A DNA stretch of 64,000 bases. It comes from Nannizziopsis barbatae. Its lineage: Eukaryota; Ascomycota; Eurotiomycetes; Onygenales; Nannizziopsiaceae. Numbering within the stretch: the stretch's first letter is position 1; every line of letters begins with the position of its first letter. A program made the position numbers and the translations under genes. Positions 47,360 to 59,156 of the stretch are shown here, in pieces. Location: positions 1,674,001 to 1,738,000 of the forward strand of contig JACVYH010000003.1 of NCBI GenBank assembly GCA_014964245.1. Reading direction: 5' to 3'. The notes beneath the pieces are model-generated. The model was not told the origin of the DNA. It saw only the letters and a list, made by a program, of their open reading frames with translations, and ran no database searches.

Positions 47360-50300
47360 ATGGACGATTTTGAGTCCTTGGAGCTTTTGTCTTTGGTCTC
47401 CAGAGTGACCACTGAGCTTCAAAATCACCTTGGAATTAACGAGAAAACCCTCGCCGAGTTCGTCATCGATCAACACCTAAAATGTGGCGGATCGTTCAAG
47501 GACTTCAAGACCTCTCTCGAGGCTATGGGCGCAGATTTTCCCCAAAGTCTGATAGAAAGTATCGATCGCATGATACTAGCGACGCATCCGAAGTACAAAT
47601 CACGGAAGAATACGACAGATAATGATCGTTCCGATCGAGAGAAAAATGAGGGCAACAAGTTGGATGACATTGACAGAAAGGCCAGATTATTTAAGGGGCT
47701 GGCGGTGCCCGATAAGCCTAGTCAATGGGGAGAAGATGATTATGCAGACCCTGAAAAGCCCTCCGACAATGGAACGAGTGCGGGCGCTTTGGATGATACC
47801 TTCGCGATGCTTGAAGGACTCGCCGCGAAGGCCAGAGCTCCAGATCACGGGAAAACAACCAGCCGCAAGCGAAGCAGAAGTCCGGAATACGATGACTACC
47901 GAGGAAGGAGCCGCCGAGAGGACTATAGGTCTAGGTCCAGATCTCGAAGTGTCAGGCGATACAGACGTGATCCCGACTACTCCGACTATGACGGACCAAG
48001 AGATAGCTATCGAGATAGAAACAGTCGAAGGGATCGCGATGACGAGGATTACTTTCGCCGGCCACCCATTCCTGAGCTGGATGAAAAACCGATTCTTCAC
48101 AAAGTGTATGATGGGCGGATCACTGGCGTAAAAGATTTTGGGGCGTTTGTTGTTTTGCAGGGCGTGGAAGGGAAAGTTGATGGTCTCGTTCACGTCTCCG
48201 CAATGCAGGATGGTGCTAGGGTCAATCATCCCTCGGATCTTGTTTCTCGAGGTCAGCCGGTCAAGGTTAAAATCATCTCTATACAGGGGTCACGAATTGG
48301 CCTCTCGATGAAAGAAGTCGATCAGGTAACAGGGCGTGACCTTGTACCTCAAAAACGCCTTGCATCCGGAGCTAATATGGAGCGACTGGATGGGACGGGA
48401 GCTAGCGATCGCTACGGAAATCTAAGCTCAGAGGTTCCGGTTATAGAGGACGACGACGATGGGAAACCGATGAAGAATAAAAAACGCTTAAACTCGCCTG
48501 AGAGATGGGAGATTAAACAGCTTATTGCTTCTGGGGCCGTTTCCGCGGCGGATTATCCCGATATTGATGACGAGTACCATGCTACCCTACGCGGAGAGGG
48601 CGATTTTGAGGAAGAGGAAGAGGTGGATATTGAAGTTCGAGACGAAGAACCGCCATTTTTGGTCGGTCAAACCAAGCAATCTTTGGAATTATCTCCAATC
48701 CGAGTCGTTCGGGCACCCGATGGGTCTCTCAACCGAGCCGCTATGGCCGGAACAAATCTAGCAAAAGAAAGGCGAGAGATCCGCCAGCAGGAAGCACAAG
48801 ATAAAGCAGCAGAACAGGCTTCTCAAGTTGATCTGAATGCCCAGTGGCAGGATCCCATGATTGCACCGGACCAAAAAAAATTTGCTTCTGATTTGCGGAC
48901 CCTGCAAAAGACAGAATCGGTTCCAGAATGGAAACAAGTTTCCCAAAATAAAAATGTATCCTACGGTAAAAGGACAAATATGACCATGAAACAACAAAGA
49001 GAAAGTTTGCCGGTCTTCAAATTTCGAAAACAGCTTCTAGAAGCCGTTGATAAAAACCAACTCCTTATTGTGGTTGGAGACACCGGCTCAGGAAAAACAA
49101 CTCAGGTCACCCAATACCTCGCCGAGGCCGGTTTTGCCAATGATGGCATGATAGGATGCACTCAACCTCGCCGTGTTGCAGCTGTTTCCGTGGCTAAACG
49201 TGTTGCTGAAGAGGTTGGGTGTCAATTAGGTAAAGAAGTCGGATATACCATCCGTTTCGAGGATTGCTCTAGTCCGGATACCAAGATCAAGTATATGACA
49301 GATGGTATTCTTCAGAGAGAGATTCTTCTGGATCCTAACCTCAGAAAGTATTCAGTCATTATGCTTGATGAAGCCCACGAGAGGACAATCGCCACAGATG
49401 TGCTCTTTGGACTTTTGAAGAAGACTATAATCAGAAGACCGGATTTGAAACTTATTGTTACCTCAGCAACTCTTGACGCAGAAAAGTTCTCCGAATACTT
49501 CAATGGTTGTCCCATTTTCACTATACCAGGTCGGACTTTTCCAGTTGAAATTATGTATTCTCGTGAACCAGAATCGGACTACCTGGATGCTGCTCTTGTC
49601 ACTGTAATGCAAATTCATCTTACAGAACCAGCAGGTGACATTTTGGTCTTTTTGACTGGCCAAGAAGAAATCGACACCAGTTGCGAAATTCTCTATGAGA
49701 GAATGAAAGCTCTCGGGCCCAATGTGCCGGAGCTGATCATTCTTCCCGTATACTCTGCTCTCCCCAGTGAGATGCAGAGTAGAATTTTTGAACCAGCACC
49801 ACCCGGAAGTAGGAAAGTGGTCATCGCTACAAATATTGCCGAAACTTCGATTACCATAGACCAGATCTATTATGTTATAGACCCTGGTTTTGTCAAACAA
49901 AATGCTTATGACCCTAAACTAGGTATGGATTCACTGGTTGTTACTCCAATTTCCCAGGCCCAGGCAAAACAACGGGCTGGTCGCGCTGGACGAACGGGCC
50001 CAGGCAAATGCTTCCGTCTTTACACCGAAGCCGCGTTCCAATCAGAAATGCTACCAACCTCTATTCCAGACATTCAACGACAGAATTTATCACACACTAT
50101 CTTAATGCTTAAAGCAATGGGAATTAATGACTTGCTTCATTTTGATTTTATGGACCCTCCTCCAACGAACACCATGCTTACGGCACTAGAAGAGCTTTAT
50201 GCTCTTTCAGCACTCGACGATGAAGGGCTCCTAACTAGACTGGGCAGAAAGATGGCAGATTTTCCTATGGAGCCAGCTCTTGCAAAAGTACTTATTGCTT

Positions 50301-51055
50301 CTGTTGACCTGGCTTGCTCTGAGGAAATGTTAAGCATAGTTGCGATGATCTCAGTCAGTGGTATCTTCTACCGCCCTAAAGAAAAACAACAGCAGGCCGA
50401 TCAAAAGAAATCCAAATTCCACGACCCACATGGGGACCACCTCACACTCCTCAACGTCTACAATGCCTGGAAAAATTCTCGTTTTAGCAGTCCGTGGTGC
50501 TTCGAACATTTTATTCAAGCTCGGCAGATGCGTCGCGCGCAAGATGTCCGACAGCAGCTGGTAAGTATCATGGACAGGTACCATCACAAAATCGTGTCCT
50601 GCGGGCGGAACACGGTTAAAGTCCGAAAAGCACTCTGCTCAGGATTTTTCCGAAATTCAGCCCGGAAAGACCCACAAGAGGGATACAAAACTTTGACTGA
50701 GGGAACGCCGGTCTATTTGCACCCTAGCTCATCTTTATTCGGAAAGATGGCGGAGCATGTTATCTTCCATGAGTTGGTTTTGACAACAAAAGAATACATG
50801 CACCACACAACCGCCATTGAGCCAAAGGTATGTACAAATTCCGTCTTATTCCTATACCGCATTGCTAAATCCTTTTAGTGGCTGGTGGAAGCAGCGCCGA
50901 CGTTCTTCAAGGTCGCACCGACAGACCGCCTTTCGAAGCGCAAGAAGGCAGAGCGCATTCAACCTCTACATAACCGGTTTGCGGGTGAGGATGACTGGCG
51001 ACTATCTGCCCAAAGACGACAAGGAAGAGGAGGTGGTGGAGGTACTTGGGGTTGA
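47360..51055 (+). CDS. PRP22/DHX8 DEAH-box splicing helicase
   Basis: Predicted 1214 residues; exons 47360-50827 and 50879-51055 (1215 codons with stop). It releases spliced mRNA from the spliceosome and proofreads exon ligation. A helical N-terminal domain is followed by an Arg/Ser/Asp-rich region (about 170-240, many RS and RD dipeptides). An S1 RNA-binding domain follows (about 245-325; DGRITGVKDFGAFVV, HVSAM). The helicase core has motif I GDTGSGKTTQ (about 572), II DEAHERT (about 669), III SAT (about 700) and VI QRAGRAGRTG (about 870). The winged-helix, ratchet and OB-fold domains end WLVEAAPTFFK and then a Gly-rich GRGGGGGTWG tail. The family is unmistakable. Confidence 0.96.
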
Positions 51056-51827
51056 TCTCAGCAATTTCTATCTACCTACTTGTATATATAGCCGACGGTG
51101 CAGGGAAATATAGATATTTGTGGTCAAACTTCTATTCCGAATGTTATTGCGCCGTTTGGGCATTCTGGATGACTTTGTAACCTTGCTACTTGCTTGGAAT
51201 ACATAGTGGCTAGTGCATACCGTTATGCTGTAGACCAATGGTCACCTACTAGGAATAAATCTTCATAGCCAACCAACAGATTGCATTACTCAGTGGATAT
51301 GCCCCTATGGAGTCCGACTGGATCAACCTATGTATGTACATACGGTACATTGAATCTCTCATGTACCTAAATCAAAGGGTAGTGTACTAGAAAGTCAAAA
51401 ACTGAAGAACGCCGAAGCGTCAAAAGAAGGAAATAGAAATCAAAGTGTGTGCGGCGCATCATTCAATAGAAAGAAACTTGGAGTAATCCCAACAAGCATC
51501 AGTAGCAAATAGGGAGCGGGGCCAAAAGTCATCATAAGCGTGTAACGCAGACGCAGAACCGACTGATCTCATAAAAATATATTCAAATCGTGGCAAGGGG
51601 CACATAAAGGTTTGAAACCAACTCCGACACACCACCCAAACACCCCCAACCCGGATAGATAAGATACGTAAGAACAAGACAACTCCAAATCCTATCGGTA
51701 CAAACATAGGTTGATTGAGGGTAAACACATAGGGCACAATAAGTCAGCTGAGTTCGTACAATGTTACGGCGACGCGGTCCATTAACTCTCTGAGGAGGCT
51801 AGATTGAATTTGCCGCGGGTAACGTAC
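51056..51827. other. convergent intergenic region (PRP22 / 4E-T-like)
   Basis: The 12-bp perfect palindrome GTATGTACATAC is at 51332-51343. Otherwise no gene; the minus frame at 51459-51737 has no recognisable relatives and lies in the 3' flank. Confidence 0.5.
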
Positions 51828-54537
51828 TCAACGGTATGGGCCTGGGCCCATCATTCCCGCGCCAGGACGAGGGTTGATATGTCCATCTGCCGGGTTGGCG
51901 CCTTGTTGTTGCGCAAACAAGTCCAAGAGCAATCGGGACGAAGGTTGATGAGGGCCTAGTGGTGGGCCTGCTCCATAATGACTAGGATGTCCATGCGATA
52001 GGTTCATCATGGCCTCAGCAGAATGCGGGATTGGCGCATATCCTGATGGTGGCGGAGCATTCATGTTTACGTAGCCTGGGGGGGGCATTATTCCGGGTGG
52101 AGGCACAAATCCGCCTGGAGGATTCCCACTCGCTCCTCGTTGGAAAGGAGGGCGATCCGCAGGAGGCGCCATCCACGGTGGTATGGGCATGGAAGGCGCA
52201 GGAGGCTGGTTTGTATTAGGATTCCGCGCCTGTGGATTGGCGAGATTAGGGGGGTACATCATATGGGCTGAAACCGGCTGCTGCGGCGGCATTTGTTGGT
52301 TTTGCCAGTTAGGGTTGATATGATCGATGCCATGGGGCCGCATTCCCATAGGTGGTTGAGGTGGGCCTTGAGGGCGAAGGCTTGGAGGATTGTTTGGTGT
52401 GTGGTTACCACTGGAACCTCCTGGATAAGGCATTTCGTCAAAATAACCGGCTGGACCACCAGTAGGTCTCCGCCTAAGTTGGATTCGTGGATCATTTGGA
52501 TCAGGCCTTCGGAGCTGAGGAATCATAGGGTCTTCCATATACATGGTATTCTTCTGCGCCTGTATTCCTTGTCTTCCATCTCTCCCATCAAACATTGCCG
52601 AAGAACTCATCACGGGTACAGGATGTTGATCGCTTGGCCCTTTTTGGATTGGACGCCCGTTGAGGAGATCGATTACTGAGGCATATGTTCTAGGAGGGAG
52701 GTTCTGGTCTACTGGGGTTTGTTGTGTAGAGGTGGTGTTTGATAAGCTGGTGAGTAACTGCTGTGGTGGCCTTCCCATCGGGGGAGGATTCTGATCAATA
52801 GGTGTTTGCGAGGAGACTTTTGAATTTTGCATTAGTCGCATTAAGGAATCATAGTCAGGAGGCGGGCCAGCGTCATCTTGGGGAAGCATAGGAGGGCCAG
52901 AAGAATTGTCCAAGCCAGGCGGGGGCCTTCTTGGAATTTGCTCCTGCATCGCAAGGTAGTCCTGACGGTTGAAGGTCTCCCGGAGCGGAGATGCCGCTAA
53001 CAACGAAGCTTTTTCAGATTGGTTGACCTGAGCGACTTGTGGGCTTGGTTGGCTGGGCTCCTCTCCATGAGGAGTGGCATTGCTTGATTTATTACCGCCT
53101 AGCATTTGAAGAATTCTTTGAAAACCCTCTTGATCCGCATCTGTCGAAGCGGGTCGAGGGACGTTCTGCTGAGAAGGCATATCCATTTCTTTCGTTTCAG
53201 TTTGGGTGTTGAAAAATCCTGCAAAACGCGACGGTTTCGACAGCTTTGTAGTTGGAGCGTCCTTTTTCGTCTCGGCTCCAGTATTATCGGAAGAATTGTC
53301 CAAGGCACCTTTGCGTTCATCCCAAAAACCGAAAAAATTATCCAAATCGGCACCCTTTTGGAGTGATGAACTGGGTTTGCTGGGCTTTTCGCTATCTGGC
53401 TGTGTGCCTTCGACATTTTTAGATTCATCAAGAGATTCATCAGCGCTACCTTTCTTAGCATCGGTCGTCACCTGAGCGTGTCCCGCTTTCATTCTCTCTT
53501 TCCATCGCTGGAAGTCCTCCTGAGTATGGGTCTCTTTAGTATCAGATCGAGGAGTGGAGTCCATCCATTCTGGGTCATTTTCATGCTTCGTAGACTTATT
53601 CCAATCGCGGTCATGACTGTGCAAGCCTCGACGCCATTCACGATTTCTAACTGGCGTTTTCTCTTCTTCATTCTCGCCGGTTTCTTGGGCATCGTTATCA
53701 CGATACCAAGGCGGATCGTGTCTCTGTCTGCCTATGGTATCACGGCGTCCTAAAAACCTTCCATGTTCTCGATCTCGGTGCGATCGCTCGTTTCCTTCTT
53801 GCTGATCACGATGTTCTTTATCTCTACCATCCCAACGATCCAGGTCGCCGCTCCGTCTAGTTGGCCTTTTGTCACGATCTTCGTCCAAACCGAAATTCCG
53901 ACGCGGTCGATTATTCCAATCTTCTCTCTCGTCTCGATTCATCCTTCGACCGTTAGTGATATGTGATCGAGAATCTCTCCTGTCCGAATCCTTATCCTTA
54001 TCACCATATTCTCTATCTTTGAAAAACTTCTCTCGGAAACCGCCATAGCGGTCTTGCCTTGTGTCGTCATGATCAGTGGATTTAAAAGGTTTATCTGTAC
54101 TATCGGCCTTGCCAAATCCTCTAGTGGCAGAGGCAAAGGAGGTTTTAGGAGGCCCGAGGATAAGGTCTTCTAAAGAGAGGAAAAGTCAGTAGATGTACAA
54201 GTTATGATAAGCACTTTGGCAGACACAAAGGAGTATCACCTGAATTCGAGGGCCGAGATATGTGTCGTGATTCGAAGAAACTTGATCGTCGTTGGTGATT
54301 ACTGGAGTCCGATATGCCAGTTTGATCTCGAGAGTTCTTCTTCTGAGTAGAGGGGTCCTGTAGTGGGCTAATGGGCGTCAGAGTCCAGGTCAGCAATCAG
54401 TTATCCTCTCGAACAATATAGTCACGATTGACTTACCCCATCCATTCGTCTATAGGCGGTAAATTATCTGGCTTGACCACCAGGGGGGATTCGCGCAGTT
54501 TTAAAAGCTCATCGCGCTGATACCGTATGGTAGGCAT
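51828..54537 (-). CDS. 4E-T-like eIF4E-binding protein
   Basis: Predicted 856 residues; exons 54437-54537, 54240-54367 and 51828-54169 (857 codons with stop). The N terminus MPTIRYQRDELLKLRES contains a canonical eIF4E-binding site Y-x4-L-hydrophobic (Tyr6, Leu11, Leu12), followed by LPPIDEWMGP. The rest is low complexity: RD/RE/DR-rich (about 100-280), then Ser/Thr/Gln, and a Pro/Gly/Gln/Met-rich tail ending GPGPYR. This matches eIF4E-transporter (EIF4ENIF1)-type proteins, which repress translation and feed mRNA into P-bodies with DDX6/Pat1. Only the short N-terminal part is diagnostic, so the call rests on that motif and composition. The second exon uses the acceptor after CCCATTAG; the nearer CTACAG would also stay open but gives unlike sequence. 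Confidence 0.75.
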
Positions 54538-55255
54538 TGTGAATGGTCGAGAGGCAGGATCGAATTGCACCTCATAGCACAATTCCACCGCTTGGTAAAA
54601 ATGATGATGCGAGAATAAACACAGAGAGGATTAAAGGGAGCTGTATGACATGGATGGGGGGTTGGACTTTGCTTATGCCGAGAGGTCGAAAGGGTTTGGA
54701 GTGATGGACGGATTGGAGGAGTCGCGGAGCAAGGTAAGGTTACTTATGAAGGAGTAGCTAGGCGCAACGGGACTGGGTAGGAAGCATAGAATAGACAACG
54801 TATCAAATCAGAAGTATCAGAGTCAAGTTAGAAGAATATTTAGAAATACGGAGCGAGTTCTAGTGTGGTAACATCGAATGGTGGAACACAGAGTAAGGGG
54901 AGCTGGAGTTGGTGAAGTTCTGGCGGCGAGGTTTGAGTTGATTTTTTTTGGACCACCAAAATGGTCTCTGCCACCAACACAGGCTGCAAGGAGAGTACCG
55001 CACCAACCACCGGCGCACAGGCGTACAAATAACAAATCCTAGTGACCACCTGTCTGATTATACAGGAAGACTGATGATTTACAGCAAAATTGCCGTGACT
55101 TGCTGTGTACGATAGTCCAACGGGACAAAATTCTATCCCAAGCCACCTTGGGCTCCAACTTCCAGTGCTCTGATATATATCTACAGCATGAAATGTCTAC
55201 AGACAAACCAAGCGATTCGAGCTTGTATTGTTGTGTTCTTCTATATTGATGACCT
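54538..55255. other. intergenic region upstream of the 4E-T-like gene
   Basis: It holds the 5' flank and probably a long 5' UTR of the 4E-T-like gene, and the 3' flank of URB1. Minus-strand open frames at 54823-55049 do not begin with ATG in a favourable setting and show no family match. Confidence 0.5.
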
Positions 55256-58200
55256 CTACCCTGAAATTCGAGTAACAGCTTTTGACAATGCCGACCCACT
55301 CCACCGATCGGTCCACTCCTGATTGCACCCGGTGTAGAGCTCGCCCGCCAGTGCCTGTAGAATCTTAGTTTGAGGACCCTGTATGGCAACGTGAGTTTGA
55401 ATCCAGCTGATTGCAGCTGCGCGAGTCAAAATAGTAGTGCTGCCATTAACTTCGCAGATCCGGAAGACAAGATGTAGGATTTTCTTTCGTAAAGGGTCTG
55501 AGAGATTCGGAGACCCATAAAGGGAGAACAAACGTTCGAAGACATTTGCGCGGCGATAAATATCCAGATCCTGATATTCTCATCAACTTCATCGTTTCTA
55601 TGGGAAAGACTCGAAGAACTCACCTTTTCAGACCTCATGGCACTTACAAAAAGGTCCAATAACCAGCTAACCTCTTCATAATGGCCATCATCGTATTCCG
55701 AGTTGTGGAGTAGAATCTTGTCAATCCAGTACGAAGGAATCTTGCCTATTTCCCATCGAGGTCCTTTGTTGAGGAACGTATTTGCTTTGCCATATAATTT
55801 GTGTAACGGATCGGTGAGAACCATTAGCAATCTTGACCCAAGCTCGCCAACAATGTAAGGGAGCGGGACTTCGAGACCCGCTTCTTTAGCTGTTTCTATT
55901 AATTCTCCCATGAGAACATACAATGCTTGACGTTCTGAATGGGTTGATTCCTGGACTGAAGTTAGTTCGCTTTGGGTTGAAAAAGATTGTCTGCTACACA
56001 CCTGGATTTTGGCCATGCATCTCGAAATAGTGATGATTGCTTGTCGTCGAATTTCCTCATGCTCTGCACAGAGGCATAAGATCAATTTACAGACGTAACC
56101 TTGTTCTAAAGAAAACTCTAAGTCATCTTTCTCCCAGCGGTGAAGACCAGGAAAGGAGTCGTCCGCAACGGGAAGCCGACCAAATGTATTTTCAAGGGAT
56201 ATTTGAGTTGCTCCCGCGCTATCCACAGTTGGTGGTGTTGTACAGCTGGCATTTTTCGGCCCAACCGGCTCTAAAGCTCGCTTTTCATTCGGTTCAAGGG
56301 CCTTCCTCAAGAGAGACTGGCATCTCTTAGTTTCGGTTGACTGGATCATCGTGTCACAAAGCGCTGCTAAAGATGCTTCATCTTCTCCAATGTCCTTTAA
56401 CGAACCGAAGAAAACAGCAATCCAGCTAGCAACAGATACTTGTTTGTTCTTGTCACCGGTTTTGACTACAAAAGGCCATTGCTCGTTGATCGTCGTGGTT
56501 ATTGGGCTGAGGCTTCCTGGTCGATCTGCCAGGAGGCGTTGTGAGTAGTCAAGATAAAACACTGGCTTTTTGGCGAGCCTTGTAATGCAATTGTCAATAA
56601 AACCAAGCTGTACCTTGAGAAAGTTTGGTTTAGAGGAAGTGAGGCCTTGCAATAAAGCGTTGAAAGAATTTGAACCAGCTAGAACCGAATTTTGAACTAG
56701 GACATCTCGTAAAAGCGGCTTAATCTCTTCAAGAGGTGAAGCGTTAGCTGCGCTCACAACAACCTTTAGGATAGACGTAAATGCTGAGAACTCCATTGAC
56801 TCTATAAGAATGAGTTAGTGTCAAAGCTGATTGGTAGGAAACGCGGAGAAATACCGGGTTTCTGCCACCAACGCATGGCTGGTGATTCTTGGGCAATAGC
56901 GGACAGGCTTCGTAGTTGATTAAAAAGCAAATGCTTTTCCTCTTCTGGGATATCTTGCGTATCCAAGCGTTTCAGCACTTCCACTAGCGTGAGGGAAATG
57001 TCAAACTTTTCTTCAAAAGCAACCATTGGGATAGCCTGATAAAACATAGAAAGGAGCTCTAACATAGCATCCTGCAGCTGTAGGTTATCTTTTGTTATTT
57101 GTCGAAATGCGGCAATCGTATCTCTCATAGTTGGACATCTTCGACAGAATTCAGAGACCAGCTCTGCGGCGGCTTCACTCCACAAATCCTGTGCAATCTC
57201 CCGTGGAGCCTCGAATACCTTTAGAACAGCTTGAAGTTTGCGTAATGCTAGAGTTGTGATTCGAATGGCAAAAATAGTAACAACGTCGGTATTTTGGTTC
57301 ATACATCTAGTCAATAGTTTCTGTGTCAAGGGGCGAGGGAGAATACTCTCAATGACAACGGGTATTGGAGGCGGCATAGCGGGTGGCGAAGCTCCTCTCC
57401 ATCCACACTGGTTTGGCACTGGTAGTTGCACAGTAGAAAAGAGAAAAGCAGATTCGCCAAGCCAACTAGGTGTAGGCTTAGGATCCGAGGTAAATATCAC
57501 TCTTTTTGAGAAAAAGTCAAATACGAGCTCAGGGGCCGCTCGAAATATCTTGAGAAGAAGTTCCATCTGGAGGGTATCGGAATCCGGTCGGAGAAAGTGT
57601 ATCAACGCGGAGAGATTACCATTTCGAATGGGAATAGAATCTTGATTTTTCAAGAGATAAACAGGTGAGTCGAGGCCAAGTTGAATGCATCCGACAGTTT
57701 CTCTAGGGAGTACATCGGGAGCACTCCCGAATGGATACCATCCGCTCTCTGACAAAAGAACTCCTTTATCCTGTGATGTGCAGACCGACAACATGAACTT
57801 ATGAAGTTCGTCTGTGACGGACTGATCATTGAGTTTGGGCTCAGTTGACTCTTTCTCGTAGCCATACAGGGTAACGAGTCTTTCCAAGTTACCACGGTTA
57901 AGGAGGCGGCTTTTTGAGTGCCGGGATAATTCGGGGTCGCTGGCAATATGTTTGTCAATGACTCGAATGATTTCAATAATAATGTCGCGCGAATCTTTGC
58001 GGATTCCTTCCAAGAGTGCTTTCATCAGCTTTCCCTGGCCAATAAGTTCCTCCTTTGCAATAGTATTCTGAAACTTGAGGTTTGCCAGTAGGTAACGTTG
58101 CGCGATGCGACGAAGGGTGGGTTTCCGATTGTTCTCATTTTCGTCGGCATTAATCTTTCGTCCATCAAGGAATATTTCAAGTCGTTTCAGCGTTATATGT

Positions 58201-58837
58201 CGATTTGCATAGACCAGCCTGGCAACGGCACCGCCGTCAAAACTCACAATTTCCGTAAGGAGTCTTAGGCAAGGTGAAATCAAATGCTCTTTGGACTTGC
58301 TTGCTGTAAAGCCCCGATTAAACAGCTTCAGCTGTTCCTTTTGGAGTAGAAATTTGCAGAGTGCAAGTCCGAAATCGTTAAAATCGAGATGTCTGGATAT
58401 CGTCTTAATGAAGAGCGCCAACACGGACGGTATCAGGGATAATAAAGATTCATCGTTGTTGCTTTCGGCAAAATCCCAAGTTTGTACAATATCCGGGAAA
58501 CACGCTGTTATCTTGCCCTCAGCGTCTTTAACGATCTGCGTGTCACAATAATTTTTGAGAATATGTAATTTTTTAGCTTTAGAGGTTTCACTTTCTTCTC
58601 CGCCAATTGATGTAAGAAAATCCTTGAAAGTGCGGACACCTGACTACTTATCAGAATCAAATGGACTGGCGAGGGTACAATCTGATTCTACTTACTTTGT
58701 TTAACTTCTTGGGAAGCACTTTGTTGAAAGGTGAGGAGGTGTCTGAGTTGTTGAGCAGAGGTGATGGGATCAGGATGTGCATGCCCATCAGAATGCTCGT
58801 TGTAAAGTTTTCTTCTTTTCACCTGAGGCTCGTCCAT
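55256..58837 (-). CDS. URB1/NPA1 nucleolar ribosome-biogenesis protein
   Basis: Large-subunit (pre-60S) assembly factor, helical-repeat scaffold. Exons 58696-58837, 56855-58639, 55624-56801 and 55256-55570 give 1140 codons with stop. An additional 51-nt intron (55951-56001; GT...AG with an internal CTAAC branch-like site, length divisible by three and without a stop) is likely, leaving 1122 residues. The start is MDEPQVKRRKLYNEH. Family blocks are GVRTFKDFL-like (here SVRTFKDFL), NYCDTQIVKDAEGKI and ASKSKEHLISPCLRLLTEIV. DLDIYRRANVFERLFSLYGSP follows near the C terminus. It is about half the size of yeast Urb1, so it corresponds to the conserved N-terminal part and some C-terminal blocks; the family varies in length. 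ESF1 lies immediately upstream on the same strand. Confidence 0.88.
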
Positions 58838-59156
58838 TTCTCCTATGCAATTATATTTGGGGAACTCGACTTGAGTCTGTCCCTATTGCTGTGATGTTAA
58901 CGGGAAAAATTCGATGTACGCGAGGTCTGATTGGCCAACCAGCAATTTCGACTAAAATGCCGAATATCAAACTCTAAAAGCCCAACGGATAATCCATACT
59001 CCGTAATCCGTACTCATCGGCAAGTGCACTCTACAAATTGGACAAGATCGAATTGACATGCGATGGTATATATATACGTGCGATCTAGTGTATATAGCCC
59101 GTCAATTTCATGTTCGTACATAGAGTATTTACTATTTTAGATTAGCGCTATCGGGT
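58838..59156. other. short intergenic region between URB1 and ESF1
   Basis: It holds the URB1 promoter and the ESF1 3' flank. A TACTCCGTA copy is at 58997-59005. No gene. Confidence 0.5.

Noticed and set aside
54823..55049. Possible upstream ORFs of the 4E-T-like gene
   Set aside because: They do not start with ATG in good context and overlap each other; nothing supports translation.
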